64,000 bases of DNA from Hormiphora californensis (GCA_020137815.1 CM035362.1:1518820-1582819), one strand, 5' to 3'; positions 25,601 through 61,236 are shown, counted from the first letter of the stretch. Notes: generated from the letters alone by a model not told the origin. Numbers and translations: made by a program.

Positions 25601-28600
25601 CAACTTTCTATCTGTTTTCCGTTGCCGCATCGCAATATCCTCCTCCTGTCTCCGTCTCTCGATCTCAGTCTGTTGTTTAACTGCCTGGCTATCTTCTGCC
25701 CAGGCAACCCTTTTCTTGGGAGGAGGCTCCACCCAGGGAACGGGATGAAGTGTTGCTTCTGGAGGTGGACCGATATCAATCGGCTGGTCTGTCGAGGTAC
25801 CAGATGATGTAGTCACCTTATTGGGGGTTATATTAGCGGACACTCCTGTGGAGACACTGGTTGATGCTGAAACTCCTGTTGAGACCCCAGTTGAGATACT
25901 TTGAGTTGAGACCCCAGTTGAGATACTTTGAGTTGAGACCCCAGTTGAAACATTTTCACCACCAGGGGAGACACTAGTACCCGATATAGGTGTGTCTTCC
26001 TTTTTCTCCTCCCTAAAGAAAGATGTACTTTTAACTTTTGATCGCATGCTCGCCCATGCCAATCGATCTGTCTCGTCGTCACTATCATCATCGGAGGGTG
26101 GTCGGGCAAACTTCCGTGTTAGGTGAACTGGTGCTATCCTCTGTAATGGAAACAATTGGGTCAATTATTATAACGAAGTACTCTAACCAGGAAACGACCG
26201 AACCGGGTTTTTTTCCACCGAACCGAACCGAACCGAATTTGAAAAACTTTTTTACCGAACCGAACCGAACCGAACCGAACCGAATTTCGGTAACCGAACC
26301 GAACCGAACCATACAAAACTTTTTCTATATTATAAATGTTTCTCTAAAAAGTCATGGAGAGCACCGATCAAGGTATTGAGAATCATTCTCTGAAATTTTG
26401 TTAAAAAATGTTTGAAAAAAGTCAATTTTGTGAAAAAAATTTCAAAGTCAATTTTATCGTAAATTTTCTATGTCAATTTTTGCGTACGAATCGTGTTTCG
26501 AATCGGCAATGCTATACGGGAATGGTATTGCTAATTAGCAGGATTAAACGAACCATGAATCGTGTCTCTCTAAATTTCCTAATTAGATTTGATGGGGATC
26601 ACGTATCAGCACAATCCATCTCGGATCCACTAATTACCAACATCACTCCCGTTTAGCATTGTCGATTAGAAACACGATTCGTATACCATAATTTACTTAA
26701 AATATTTTTCACAAAAAAAATTTCACAAAATTTCAGGTAATGATTCTCAATACCTTGATCGATGCTCTCCATGAATTTTTAGAGAAACATTTAATTTTGT
26801 GAAAAAACTTTGTAAAATATTTCAAAGTCAATTTCGGAAAAAAAAATCTATGTCAATTTTGCCGTACGAATCGTGTTGCGAATCGGTGATGCTATGCGGC
26901 AGTGCTCTCGCTAATTAGCAGGATTTATTGAAACATGAATCGTTTCCCCTAAACTTCCTAATTAGATTTGATGGGGGATCACGTATCAGCATAATCCATC
27001 TCGGACCCACTAATTAGCAACATCACTCCCGCTTAGCAATACCGATTCGAAACACGATTCGTACGCAAAAATTGACATAGAAAATTTTCCATAAAATTGA
27101 CTTTGAAATATTTTCCAAACTTTTTTTACAAAATTTCAGAGAATGATTCTTAACACCTTGATCGGTGCTCTCCATGAATTTAAAAAAAAAAGTTTCTGAA
27201 TTTGTTGACCCTCTCATGAGGACACGATTCGACGGGAAGTCAGGTATCAAATCAATCCATATCGAACCCGCTAACTAGCGAAATCATTTCCACATAGCAC
27301 CACCGATTCGAAATAGGGTTAATACGGCGAAATTGACATTGAAATCCATACAATTTTTGTGAAATAATTGAAAAATTTTGCATGAAAAAGCCCGATTTCT
27401 GGGCATTTTTTGACCAAAAAATTCGGTGGTTCGGCCAAAATTTCCTACCGAACCGAACCGAACCGAACCGCCCAAAAAACACCGAATTTCCGAACCGAAC
27501 CGAACCGAACCGAATATTCGGTCGCTTCCTGACTCTAACGTAGATTTTAATATGTAATACTATTAGATACATTTAGTTTGTCTAATCAGTGGCTAAAACA
27601 AATAGTGGAATGATCAGGCCGCCAGATAGATAAAAAAACAGCAATGATATTTCTTACCCCGGGTTTAAACTTGGTAGGTTCCGGATCCTTGTTCCTCAGA
27701 TCCAGCTTCACAGTTCCTCTATCAGGAGATCCGGAGACATTCAAATCTAAATGGCTGGGCGTGATAGACCTCGCATCGCGGCGTGATGGGGTCGGAGAAT
27801 CCGTTTCATTGAACGTCTCTGCCAATCGTTCCAGTTCCTCCATTACCAGAGTGCTGGTGCTGCTACCACTATCATCGTCACTCTGGTGCTGGTCTGAATC
27901 TGTTCAGGATGGTTGTTTATAAATATACAGAAGAGAGAGTATTTGTTTAACTCCCTTTCTCTCTCTCAATCGACTATCCCTCAACATCACTCTATTTCAC
28001 TCTCTCGCTTAGGAATATTCAGGAGTAAGGACATACTTTCAAACTCAATATCAGGCGAGTCTTCTAACAGTGAGATGAGTTGATCCAAGTTCAAATCGGT
28101 CGACGTTCGCAGCGGGAAGTTAGGAGGACTCTCAGTCTCTTGCTGTTTCTGTTCGTCAGATTTCGTTGTAATTTGACTGACAAGAGAGTCAATAAAACTG
28201 TGCACACTCAAATCTTTTATCTCGTTTTCAGTGCGAGTAACATCAGAAGAAGGGGGTGATTCTGAAAGTTTTGGATGCTCCGTTTCCTCAGGATCATCAT
28301 CCAAGTCAGCAGAGGAGGAGTCATGCTGCCTTTCCAATCCTTCATTTGCAGAATTTGAAACTTTGGTAACAACGGGTCTACGAGTCACTATCTCCTGAAC
28401 CTGCAGTGAATAATCCTGGTTAGCAATCAATTGCATGTGGGTAGAACCGACATTTATCAACACATATTATCATGTTTATTCAAAAACAAAAATAACTGCA
28501 TTATGTTTCATAATGCTATGTTTCCCCGCCAACCTTTATTTTCATAACCATCTAATGTGAAGGCGGGACAGACATTTCCGATCATTTATGAATCACTCAA

Positions 28601-29022
28601 ACCGTATAGAACAAATTGTGTTTTAGAAGCACTAAATTGCGTGCCACATTGTGCGGCTCACATCTCCTGAAAACGTGCCATTGAAGTATTTGATGAAGGA
28701 GCAACACCGTTGTCCCTCGCAACTAATCGGGTTACGTCACGGGACAAAAAAAGCGTGACACTTCACTAGTATGTAAACTTGTCGAATTCTAAACCCCTAT
28801 GCCTTTTCGCAAAAGGCATCCGGATGAATGCCTTCGGCATTCACCCGGGCGGGGAAAAAATTTTCAACAACCTACCGGTGCATCATCGTCCTCTTCATCA
28901 GATTCAACCTCAGAGAACTCCATATCTGGGAGCATGCTCTGGACCCCCGTGAAGATCTCACTGATCTGCTTGGAGCGTTGGAAGGCTGGCAAATCTTCTC
29001 TATCATCGTCATCGGACGCCAT
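7954..29022 (-). CDS. Large acidic/coiled-coil protein with tandem degenerate NDK-like domains
   Basis: Exons (5' to 3'): 29022-28876, 28400-28037, 27899-27658, 26140-25396, 24252-24109, 16858-16705, 16525-16406, 16331-16264, 16223-16085, 14314-14192, 14080-13933, 13267-13141, 12690-12432, 12364-12255, 12186-11950, 11803-11689, 11613-11525, 11317-11272, 11123-11007, 10369-10214, 10101-9922, 9418-9129, 8570-8406, 8019-7954 (stop TAG). About 1,450 residues. The N-terminus MASDDDDREDLPAFQRSK is acidic. Exon 4 has a Ser/Thr repeat (STGVSTQS) and a long Glu/Lys/Arg coiled coil. The C-terminal half repeats nucleoside-diphosphate-kinase features: HLAVAISGHDAPKRWAEKLG with DPDSVRA; ENAVYKLSQLVGPPDLKEAK with FSLRASF then YTESVDLVREHFP; and LVLALQRENAVSCFHQIL then DQLRFFFDHL. 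The phosphohistidine motif NxxHGSDS is absent, so these are probably non-catalytic. NDK repeats and two X-boxes in an intron hint at a ciliary role (inference). Exons 12432-12690 and 11950-12186 and the 16264/16223 junction are one base out of phase. A whole antisense gene lies in the intron 24108-16859. Confidence 0.68.
9669..9791. mobile_element. Tc1-like MITE, copy 1
   Basis: A 123-base element starts TAAAGTCCGTTTCAAGCGAC and ends with the near reverse complement of that (GTCGTTTGAAACGCACTTTA). The flanking TA fits a Tc1/mariner-type target site. A copy about 95% identical by eye lies at 29369-29491. This copy is in an intron of the NDK-repeat gene. Confidence 0.85.
10370..10605. repeat. 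32-bp minisatellite built from a splice acceptor and exon start
   Basis: About eight units of 32 bases contain GTCGACCTGGTAGGGTAAAT and CGGAGAGAGTTA. Read on the minus strand, every unit has CTACCAG followed by GTCGACTAACTC. That is the 3' splice site and first ~24 bases of the adjoining exon 10369-10214. Only the exon-proximal acceptor gives an open frame, because a TAA follows in the other copies. Confidence 0.9.
11416..11486. repeat. Short imperfect tandem repeat
   Basis: Units of GAACTGTAAGACTGTAAGA are repeated imperfectly about three times in an intron of the NDK-repeat gene. The GTAAGA words resemble splice donors on the plus strand, but the host gene is on the minus strand. Confidence 0.7.
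13603..13662. repeat. GA microsatellite
   Basis: A GA run of about 60 bases in an intron of the NDK-repeat gene. Open frames through it, rich in Ser/Leu or Arg/Glu, are artefacts. Confidence 0.9.
14458..16020. mobile_element. 1.56-kb fold-back element with ~770-bp inverted arms
   Basis: The left end AGGTGGCCCATAAATTATGA pairs with the right end TCATAATTTATGGGCCACCT. The two arms stay complementary to a centre near 15235, with only scattered mismatches. A TA dinucleotide flanks each end, as for Tc1/mariner insertions. The two ~80-codon open frames, one in each arm on opposite strands, are mirror images of one sequence and not separate genes. It lies in an intron of the NDK-repeat gene. Confidence 0.9.
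16877..16985. mobile_element. hAT-like MITE, copy 2, with 8-bp target duplication
   Basis: A 109-base element like those at 2980 and 55411, with ends CAGGAACCGACCGA and GGTTCCTG. The flanks carry the direct repeat GGTTCGAT on both sides (16869-16876 and 16986-16993). That 8-bp duplication supports a hAT-type origin. It lies just upstream of the exon at 16858-16705 of the NDK-repeat gene. Confidence 0.9.
17033..17121. mobile_element. pogo/Tigger-like MITE, copy a
   Basis: The ends are TACAGTCGGACACCGATGTA and GGGGCCTGACTGTA, flanked by TA. The interior has CCCGGTAAATCGGGG. Related copies lie at 19306-19395, 19414-19586 and 46739-46808. The terminal repeat resembles the CAGTCGGACCCCGATTTA-type ends of pogo/Tigger elements. 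Confidence 0.75.
17757..18047. repeat. 32-bp minisatellite, about nine copies
   Basis: The unit CTCTCTTTAGTAAAAGTAAT plus GATCTCGCTCAG repeats about nine times, with two alternating variants (GATCTCGCTCAG and GATCTCACTTTG). It ends about 15 bases before the start codon of the secreted-protein gene, so it must form its promoter or 5' leader. Confidence 0.9.
18062..24046 (+). CDS. Secreted protein with three N-terminal modules and a sushi-like domain
   Basis: Seven phase-consistent exons: 18062-18182, 18900-19304, 20512-21033, 21247-21362, 22709-23021, 23128-23352 and 24015-24046 (stop TAA). They give 577 residues. Exon 1 starts ATG and codes a signal peptide (MMLCILVTIHLVTVRSA) and a Pro/Thr-rich spacer. 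Exons 2, 3 and 4-5 code three beta-rich stretches of about 135-175 residues with N-glycosylation sites, which I do not recognise. Exon 6 holds a sushi/CCP-like domain: GCSMKD, HLPCKYY, YTCRRNGTWT, TSCIL, with four cysteines and the Gly-x-Trp. Exon 7 adds ten residues. There is no transmembrane segment, so it should be extracellular, perhaps a recognition or matrix protein. Introns 1, 2 and 4 each hold a fold-back element, and a MITE overlaps the donor of exon 2. The whole gene lies antisense in an intron of the NDK-repeat gene. The last exon is the least certain. Confidence 0.75.
18216..18687. mobile_element. Fold-back element in intron 1 of the secreted-protein gene
   Basis: The left end GTTAAAGTGAGAGTGGACCG pairs with the right end CGGTCCACTCTCACTTTAAC, and complementarity continues through most of both arms to a centre near 18450. 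It is non-coding. The total of 472 bases fits a palindromic MITE. Confidence 0.85.
19306..19395. mobile_element. pogo-like MITE, copy b, inserted in a splice donor
   Basis: The ends are TACAGTTAGACCCCAATTTA and GTGTCCGACTGTA. The left TA is also bases +2 and +3 of the intron that follows exon 18900-19304. Removing the element and one TA would join GAG to GTAAAGTT, a good donor; the present donor reads GTACAG. Confidence 0.85.
19414..19586. mobile_element. pogo-like MITE, copy c
   Basis: The ends are TACAGTCGGATCCCGATTTA and AATTGGGGTCCGACTGTA with flanking TA. The inside repeats CCCGATTTAGTGG several times, so the terminal motif has been amplified internally. It lies in intron 2 of the secreted-protein gene, 18 bases after copy b. 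Confidence 0.8.
19727..20495. mobile_element. Fold-back element in intron 2 of the secreted-protein gene
   Basis: The ends TAACGGGTGACAACTAAAAA and TTTTTAGTTGTCACCCGTTA are inverted. Complementarity extends about 190 bases, through CTGGACA, GCGCTAG and TTCAGACAATTTTGA-type words. A second pair of the AATTGTCTGAAAAATC motif near 20205 shows internal duplication. It is non-coding. Confidence 0.85.
21569..22671. mobile_element. 1.1-kb fold-back element in intron 4 of the secreted-protein gene
   Basis: The left end GGCCCAAAAAAAACTAAGGG pairs with the right end CCCTTAGTTTTTTTTGGGCC. The arms are complementary for about 120 bases (to GAATCCGGAGTTTC and GAAACTCCGGATTC). The middle is mostly unique AT-rich sequence. 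The right end lies 37 bases upstream of the exon at 22709. Confidence 0.85.
23847..23906 (-). repeat. Dispersed ~60-75 bp repeat, copy 1
   Basis: It contains TGTTATGTTCTAACCCTCC, TTTACATTTGTAAAG and GAAACATAGTCTAGC. On the opposite strand the same block occurs at 33587-33663, and a shorter version at 39205-39250. The family is unknown. Confidence 0.6.
25067..25080. promoter_or_regulatory. RFX X-box match
   Basis: GTTGCTATGGCAAC fits the X-box consensus GTHNYYATRRNAAC at every position. It lies in the intron 25395-24253 of the NDK-repeat gene. X-boxes bind RFX factors, which in animals commonly control ciliary genes; use here is inference. It could instead be the terminal repeat of a small element paired with the site at 25212. 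Confidence 0.45.
25212..25225. promoter_or_regulatory. Second RFX X-box match
   Basis: GTTGCCATAGCAAC also fits the X-box consensus fully, 131 bases after the first site in the same intron. Both sites are near-palindromes, so either strand can be read. Confidence 0.45.
26188..27531. mobile_element. 1.34-kb hAT-type fold-back element with CCGAA-repeat ends
   Basis: The ends CAGGAAACGACCGAA and TTCGGTCGCTTCCTG are inverted. The direct repeat ACTCTAAC flanks both sides (26180-26187 and 27532-27539), giving an 8-bp target duplication. Inside each end is a run of CCGAA pentamers. The middle has three related blocks with AAGTCAATTTT and CGAATCGTGTTTCG in alternating orientation. The terminal motif is nearly that of the 109-bp MITEs (CAGGAACCGACCGA), so they probably share one transposase. 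It lies in an intron of the NDK-repeat gene. Confidence 0.9.
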
Positions 29023-29868
29023 GGCGATCTGTGGTGGTGACTAGTGAGATATTTGTGGAACTTTTCGTTCTGTCTCCGCGATCCCTGCGATACTTGATAA
29101 AAACGGGACGAATGGATCAATCATCAAGACATTGCTTTCAAAAATGATCTATTTGGTAGCCCCTATCTTATCAAGAACCGGAGATATGACTTTTTTGTTT
29201 AGAGAAAAGACACTCATTTGAAATCCAAATCTAAACCGTCTCTTTTCCAAATTTACAAGTGGCCACCCACTCCAAAACCTTCCCCACCCTCCGGGCCCCG
29301 GGGGCTCCGGCCTCCAGCAAAGTACAACTCCCAATGTGGAGAATACCAGAGGCGTGAAGGTACCCTACTAAAGTCCGTTTCAAGCGACTTGACCCTTAAT
29401 TCTTGGAATTTGGCGGATTGCGCGTGTATTTACAAAGGGGAAATCCTGAATTTCCAGGAATCTCAGGTCAAGTCATTTGAAACGCACTTTACATGTCTTG
29501 AACTCTTCTTAAAAAAGAATCTGTATTCTTTATTCTGTGAGTGACCTGGCCAGTGGCCTGTGGTTGGCAAAAAAAGAAAATTCAAAACGATATTATTTTG
29601 TTTTCTTGATTCTTCCAAGCCCCGTTACGGGCCGGGAAAACTTCAACAGTTGCAGTTTCAGCGCTGCGAAGTTAAGCTTAAAATGTAACGCGCTAAACTT
29701 GTCTTGATAAATGAGTTAAATGCGCTGCATTTCATCAGTTTTTGGATCGTGCGCGCTACGCGATTTATTTTCTTTGATGAAATTTCCTCACGTGGTGCTT
29801 CTAGTTGGCTAACCGCCCTCCCTCTAAAGGAACACGGTTTTGTTACAATGAAACTGCTGTTTGTTTAG
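29023..29868. other. Upstream region of the NDK-repeat gene
   Basis: This region lies 5' of the minus-strand gene that starts at 29022. It contains the MITE at 29369-29491 and a block around 29290 with GGCCCCGGGGGCTCCGG. I see no clear TATA box or exon. It leads into the retroelement fragment. Confidence 0.4.
29369..29491. mobile_element. Tc1-like MITE, copy 2
   Basis: It matches copy 1 at 9669-9791 along its full length with a few substitutions, with ends TAAAGTCCGTTTCAAGCGAC and GAAACGCACTTTA. It lies about 350 bases upstream of the start codon of the NDK-repeat gene. Confidence 0.85.
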
Positions 29869-29904
29869 TACAAAACTTTTGTACTAAACAAACAGCAGTT
29901 TCAT
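29848..29904. repeat. Near-perfect hairpin at the 5' edge of a retroelement ORF
   Basis: ATGAAACTGCTGTTTGTTTA and its reverse complement form ~27-base arms around a tiny loop (AAAACTTTTG region). The right arm runs directly into the open frame of the retroelement fragment, and codons in the arm match the usual protein there. The left arm is therefore probably an inverted duplication made at insertion. Confidence 0.8.
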
Positions 29905-30648
29905 GACGCCCTTCTTCTCAGATACAATCTGCCATTCCAAAACATTCCCCTGTCCTTTGAAAAGCGCTGCCTTATCCCGCGCTGCGGGGGCCAGCAACGT
30001 TTGCCAACCCTGTCCTGTGCCTGTGGAAAGGTCAATACCCTTGAACATTGCTTATCATGCGCTCTTGGCGGGTACGTGTATATGCGCCACAATAACATCA
30101 GGGACCTGACTGCAAATATTCTACTCGAGGCTGGGTGTAAGGATGTTGAAGTCGAGCCCCAGCTCCTTCCCATCTCCGGCGAGACGTTCAACTATCGTTC
30201 AACAATCACTGAGAACAGTGCCCGACTTGACGTCTCGGCCAGAGGTGTGTGGAGCCCGCTCGACAAGGTTTACACGGATATAAGGGTTTTCAACTCTTTG
30301 GCACCCACTAACAACCGCCAGTCCGTGGATGACACTTTTCGGAGACACGAACAGGAGAAGATCCGGAACTATAACGACCGTGTAATACAGGTAGAAAAGG
30401 CGACTTTCATGCCGCTTGTGTTCTCTACTACAGGCCTGATGGGTCCTAAAGCGGAAGTTTTTTACAAACGGGCCGCAACCCTTCTATCCAACAAAACAGG
30501 CCACACCTACAGCGACTCCATCCGCTATATCCGGCTCCGCCTTTCATTTTGTCTGCTGAAGACTATACTGATATCAATAAGGGGGTACAGAGGAAACTGT
30601 TTTACCCGATTTAATTCTTATGACAATGATTTTAACCTTATAATCTAA
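29869..30648 (+). CDS. Retroelement polyprotein 3' fragment (zinc knuckle plus endonuclease-like domain)
   Basis: An uninterrupted frame of about 259 codons runs to TAA at 30648, without an evident own start. It begins NKQQFHDALLLRYNLPFQN and has a Cys/His knuckle (CACGKVNTLEHCLSC). It continues GGYVYMRHNNIRDL, then SARLDVSARGVW, YTDIRVFN, and EKATFMPLVFSTTGLMGPKA. This series is typical of the C-terminal part of non-LTR-type retroelement proteins common in corals and sponges, downstream of the reverse transcriptase; the Asp-rich stretch resembles a restriction-like nuclease. The reverse transcriptase itself is missing, so this is a 5'-truncated insertion. It points toward the GALNT gene 1.3 kb downstream but is not part of it. 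Confidence 0.75.
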   Translation, partial: YKTFVLNKQQFHDALLLRYNLPFQNIPLSFEKRCLIPRCGGQQRLPTLSCACGKVNTLEHCLSCALGGYVYMRHNNIRDLTANILLEAGCKDVEVEPQLLPISGETFNYRSTITENSARLDVSARGVWSPLDKVYTDIRVFNSLAPTNNRQSVDDTFRRHEQEKIRNYNDRVIQVEKATFMPLVFSTTGLMGPKAEVFYKRAATLLSNKTGHTYSDSIRYIRLRLSFCLLKTILISIRGYRGNCFTRFNSYDNDFNLII

Positions 30649-30797
30649 CTTATTACTTTTATAGTCCTAATGACCAATTTAATGTGTATATAGTGATTGT
30701 GTAACCTGATTTATTTCTTATATAAAGTTGAACCGGTCAACCCGGCTTTCCCAAAAAAATTTTCTTATAAAAAACAAAACCGAGCTCGGCGTTTGGT

Positions 30798-31302
30798 GGG
30801 CGCCGTTACGATCTGGGTGTTTGGTGGCCTGTTTACAGGTGCGCGCTGCCAAAAAAGTTGATTCACTAAAATGACTCTAACCGCCAAACCACTCAACCGT
30901 TTTGGCTAATTCAAAGTTTATCTGGTAGGAAATATCAAGGCCTAACCCCAACCCAAACCCCAGCCCTAACCCTTACCCCACTTTAGCCCTAACCCTAAAA
31001 AACCGTTTGTCAGCACTCACGAAACACCCAGATTTTAACGCTGGCCGCGTTTGGTGAGTGCTGGCCAGCGTTAAAATCTGGGTGTTTCGTGAGTGCTGAC
31101 AAACGGTTTTTCAGTGTTAGGGCTAAAGTAGGGACTAGGGTTGGGGTTTGGGTTGGGGTTAGGCCTTGTTATTTCCTACCAGATAAACTTTGAATTAGCC
31201 AAAAACGGTTGAGTGGTTTGGCGGTTAGAGCCATTTTAGTGAATCAACTTTTTTGGCAGCTCGCTGTGCACACCTGTAAACAACCAGATCGTAACGGCGC
31301 CC
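30798..31302. mobile_element. Palindromic element with telomere-like CCCTAA stretches
   Basis: The left arm from GGGCGCCGTTACGATCTGG is inverted in the right arm ending CAGATCGTAACGGCGCCC. The centre is near 31052. Each arm contains a degenerate run of CCCTAACCC/CCCCAACCC words (TTAGGG/TTGGGG on the other strand). A third partial copy follows at 31436-31630. It is non-coding. Confidence 0.8.
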
Positions 31303-31435
31303 GTGACTCGTGAGTGCTGACAAAACGGTTTTTTAGAGTTGTGTGCCATTTTGTAGGTTCACTCTGTGACCAATCGTGGTGTGCGTTTATTATCTGAGAC
31401 CCCGGTGTCGGCTTGTTGTTTTAAGTTTTTAAGAG

Positions 31436-31630
31436 TAAAGTAGGGCTAGAGTTAGGGTTGGGGTTGGGGTTGACATTGCATTTCCTACCAGATAAACTTT
31501 GAATTAGCCAAAACGGTTGAGTGGTTTGGCGGTTAGGGCCATTTAGTGAATCAACTTTTTTGGAAGCACGTGCACCTGTAAACAGGCCACCAAACACCCA
31601 GATCGTAACAGTGCCCACCCAGCTCATAAA
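31436..31630. mobile_element. Partial third copy of the telomere-like element arm
   Basis: It repeats GTTAGGGTTGGGGTTGGGGT, TTTCCTACCAGATAAACTTT and GAGTGGTTTGGCGGTTAG from the right arm of the palindrome at 30798-31302, then CAGATCGTAACAG. No matching left arm is present. It ends about 350 bases before the GALNT start codon. Confidence 0.75.
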
Positions 31631-31984
31631 CGGCGCCCGGACATTGAGACATTTTGAAAAGGGCCGCCTTATCTCTGTAGCGTATGAGATAAGCTATGGC
31701 AACTAGAAGTTGTTACTTCATCTCTTAGTAAAAGTAACATGCTCTCCCTGATACTATGTTATATATTGAAGGCTTTGTTGTATAGTGAAATGCTCGCACT
31801 GTGCCCTGAACGAACAAAACATTTTCTGTTCTGCACTTTTCAACATCCATTTGATTTGTAGGTTGTTGCTCTTTTAAAAGTCTTAAAATACAACAGTTAA
31901 CATTTGACAGCACACAACGCCCAATGTCCGTTTGAGAAAGGACTACTTCTCCATGCCCCGGATCAGACCGCAGCAGTTTCACCC

Positions 31985-49018
<17,034 letters not shown>

Positions 49019-49034
49019 GTTGAATTCCCTGATA

Positions 49035-49040
49035 AATAAA
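49035..49040 (+). terminator. Poly(A) signal of the GALNT gene
   Basis: AATAAA lies 17 bases after the TGA at 49016-49018. This supports that TGA as the true stop rather than use of the overlapping GTGAGT as a donor. Confidence 0.6.
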
Positions 49041-49731
49041 CTGTGTATTGTCTCTCAAATGTTGCCACGACGTGAAAATCACAATGTGGATAATGCGGAA
49101 AATCAATTAGAGAAGAGGGGCTATATTTCATTTTTTTCAATGCGAAATTGTGAAACCCCTGTGAAACGAAGTTAGGCCACAAATTTCTAATCCACATTTC
49201 CCTAATCAGTGATCAAGAGAGGTGGTGTATGGATGGCAATTGAACACACACAAGGAATCAGATTTGAGTTTATTTTTATGACACACACACACACACTGGG
49301 GAATATTCAAGAACTACCGTTTTGTATTGTGACAAGTGGGGATCATGCTACGAGTTCTGGAAGATGATCGTGAATAACTTTTAGTTTTCTTCTTGAGCTG
49401 GCTGTAAAATACTGTTCCTAGATTAATGTTGTGTGCAGTTTGCTGTTTTTGGCTTCATATTTGGACACTAATTTGGCTCCTTTTTTGGTTTATTATTTGG
49501 ACATTTAGACAATCCAGGTGGCCACTCTATTTTTCTTACTTTTTCTTTGATTAGTTTATTTTCTGGTTAGTTTATTTTCTGTCTTCTGAGGAGAAATTAA
49601 ACCCATTATTTTTAATAGCTCTGAGGGGTATTACCCACAAAATAGGGCCCTAAAAGGGTCACCTTTCCCATGTGAGGGACAGGGGCGCGCCCTGCCTGAC
49701 TGAGACACATTTCCCAAAACAAACTCACTAC

Positions 49732-50411
49732 CTTGGTGACATTGACACCTAGTGCGTGCGAGATCGAGGTCGCGTGGCGACCGAGATCGAGCTCGCACAT
49801 AGGTGTCCGCTCCGCCCCCTAAAAAAGGGTCGTGTCTTTCAAGCCAAATTGCACGTGATCCACTGGACCGATTTGCATCCGGTTTGTCGCAAAAGACTAC
49901 AAATTGATCCTAATATACTGGAAAATACCCGAGAAGTTTGTCTGTCAACAGGAAGTGGGTCAAAATTGACACTGAAGTCAAATCTATAATCTGGCTTCCG
50001 AGCCTTTTTGCACCACTCCCAGACGGTTTAGAATGAATCTGAGGGTATCAGAAGATAGGTTGAACTCTTGTGAGTACTGGAAAATACCCGGCATTAATAG
50101 CTGATGCTAATTGCATCAACATATCTCCCAATATCTTCTAAATCGCATGGGCGTAGTGCAAAAAGGCTCGGAAGCCAGATTATAGATTTGACTTCAGTGT
50201 CAATTTTGACCCACTTCCTGTTGACAGACAAACTTCTCGGGTATTTTCCAGTATATTAGGATCAATTTGTAGTCTTTTGCGACAAACCGGATGCAAATCG
50301 GTCCAGTGGATCGCGTGCAACATCCCTTGAAAGAAACGACCCTTTTTGGGGCGGAGCAGACACCTGTGTGTGAGCTCAATCTTGGTCGCGCACGGTGTCT
50401 ATGTCACCAAG
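49732..50411. mobile_element. 680-bp fold-back element downstream of GALNT
   Basis: The ends CTTGGTGACATTGACACC and GTGTCTATGTCACCAAG are inverted. Arms of about 250 bases match through GATTTGCATCCGGTTTGTCG, AAAATACCCGAGAAGTTTG and GGCTTCCGAGCCTTTTTGCA. The short centre (50010-50150) repeats GGAAAATACCCG. It is non-coding. Confidence 0.88.
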
Positions 50412-50570
50412 TCACTACCCACTTCATCACGCCACCGTTTTGATTGATTATCTATGCAGATTTAACATGCTTTATCTGTCTTTACATGAGCAGTTCTCTG
50501 TTCTATCTGGCGGCTCTGAATCCGTTTTGATTGATTCCTGTCTCAGAGACACCAGACAGTGTAGCTGAGC

Positions 50571-50625
50571 TGTCCTATCTGGCGCCGCAGACCCCATCAA
50601 ATCGGTGCCTGGCGCCGCCAGACAG
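50571..50625. mobile_element. Hairpin repeat family GGCGCCAGAC, copy 2
   Basis: CTATCTGGCGCCGCAGACCC and GGCGCCGCCAGACAG form the arms around CATCAAATCGG. A more diverged relative lies just before it (about 50503-50558: CTATCTGGCGGC and CACCAGACAG). Confidence 0.55.
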
Positions 50626-51210
50626 GAGCTGTCCAAGAAGCTGCAGATTTTCCCACTGACTAAATAATTATGGAACACACGTGCTGTTTATTATTTGTTG
50701 AGAGATCAATGTAAAACATACACCGACTTATGAACATGTGAAATTGTAAATTCTTTACACAATACACCCGGAATGTTGTCGTAGTTATTTTAAACAGTGC
50801 ACTGATCAATTATATATGTTTGTTGATCCTGAAACTAGTCAGTGCCCTGTATGATTGTGTTTAAATGGTGGAATTGAAGGGCTGGAAGGCAATTCCTGGG
50901 CCCTTGTCAGCGCACGAATACAACACACGGTTTGAGTAGCCGCCGCGCGTCAAAATCTCTTCGCGCGGCCTTCAATTGACAGTTTAGAGTTCTCGCGCGT
51001 TCCAGACATGTGTGAAGATAATGAAGCGGTGAAAGATTGAATAAGATGGGGCAGAGATTTCATATTTTTTCAAGTTTGGGCGGCAAAATGATTATTGTCT
51101 GATCTCAGGTCGTAAGATGTAAAATGTAAAGGACACGGAAATATGGGCATATATCTGAAACATATCTCTAGCGTAAATGGCAAAAACTTGCTCCATTAAT
51201 CTTTCACAAT

Positions 51211-61236
<10,026 letters not shown>

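Noticed and set aside
25828-26109. Alternative frame across the coiled-coil exon with repeated SQLKVSQLGSQ
   Set aside because: It is a shifted reading of the STGVSTQS repeat in the true frame, which alone is in phase with its neighbours.
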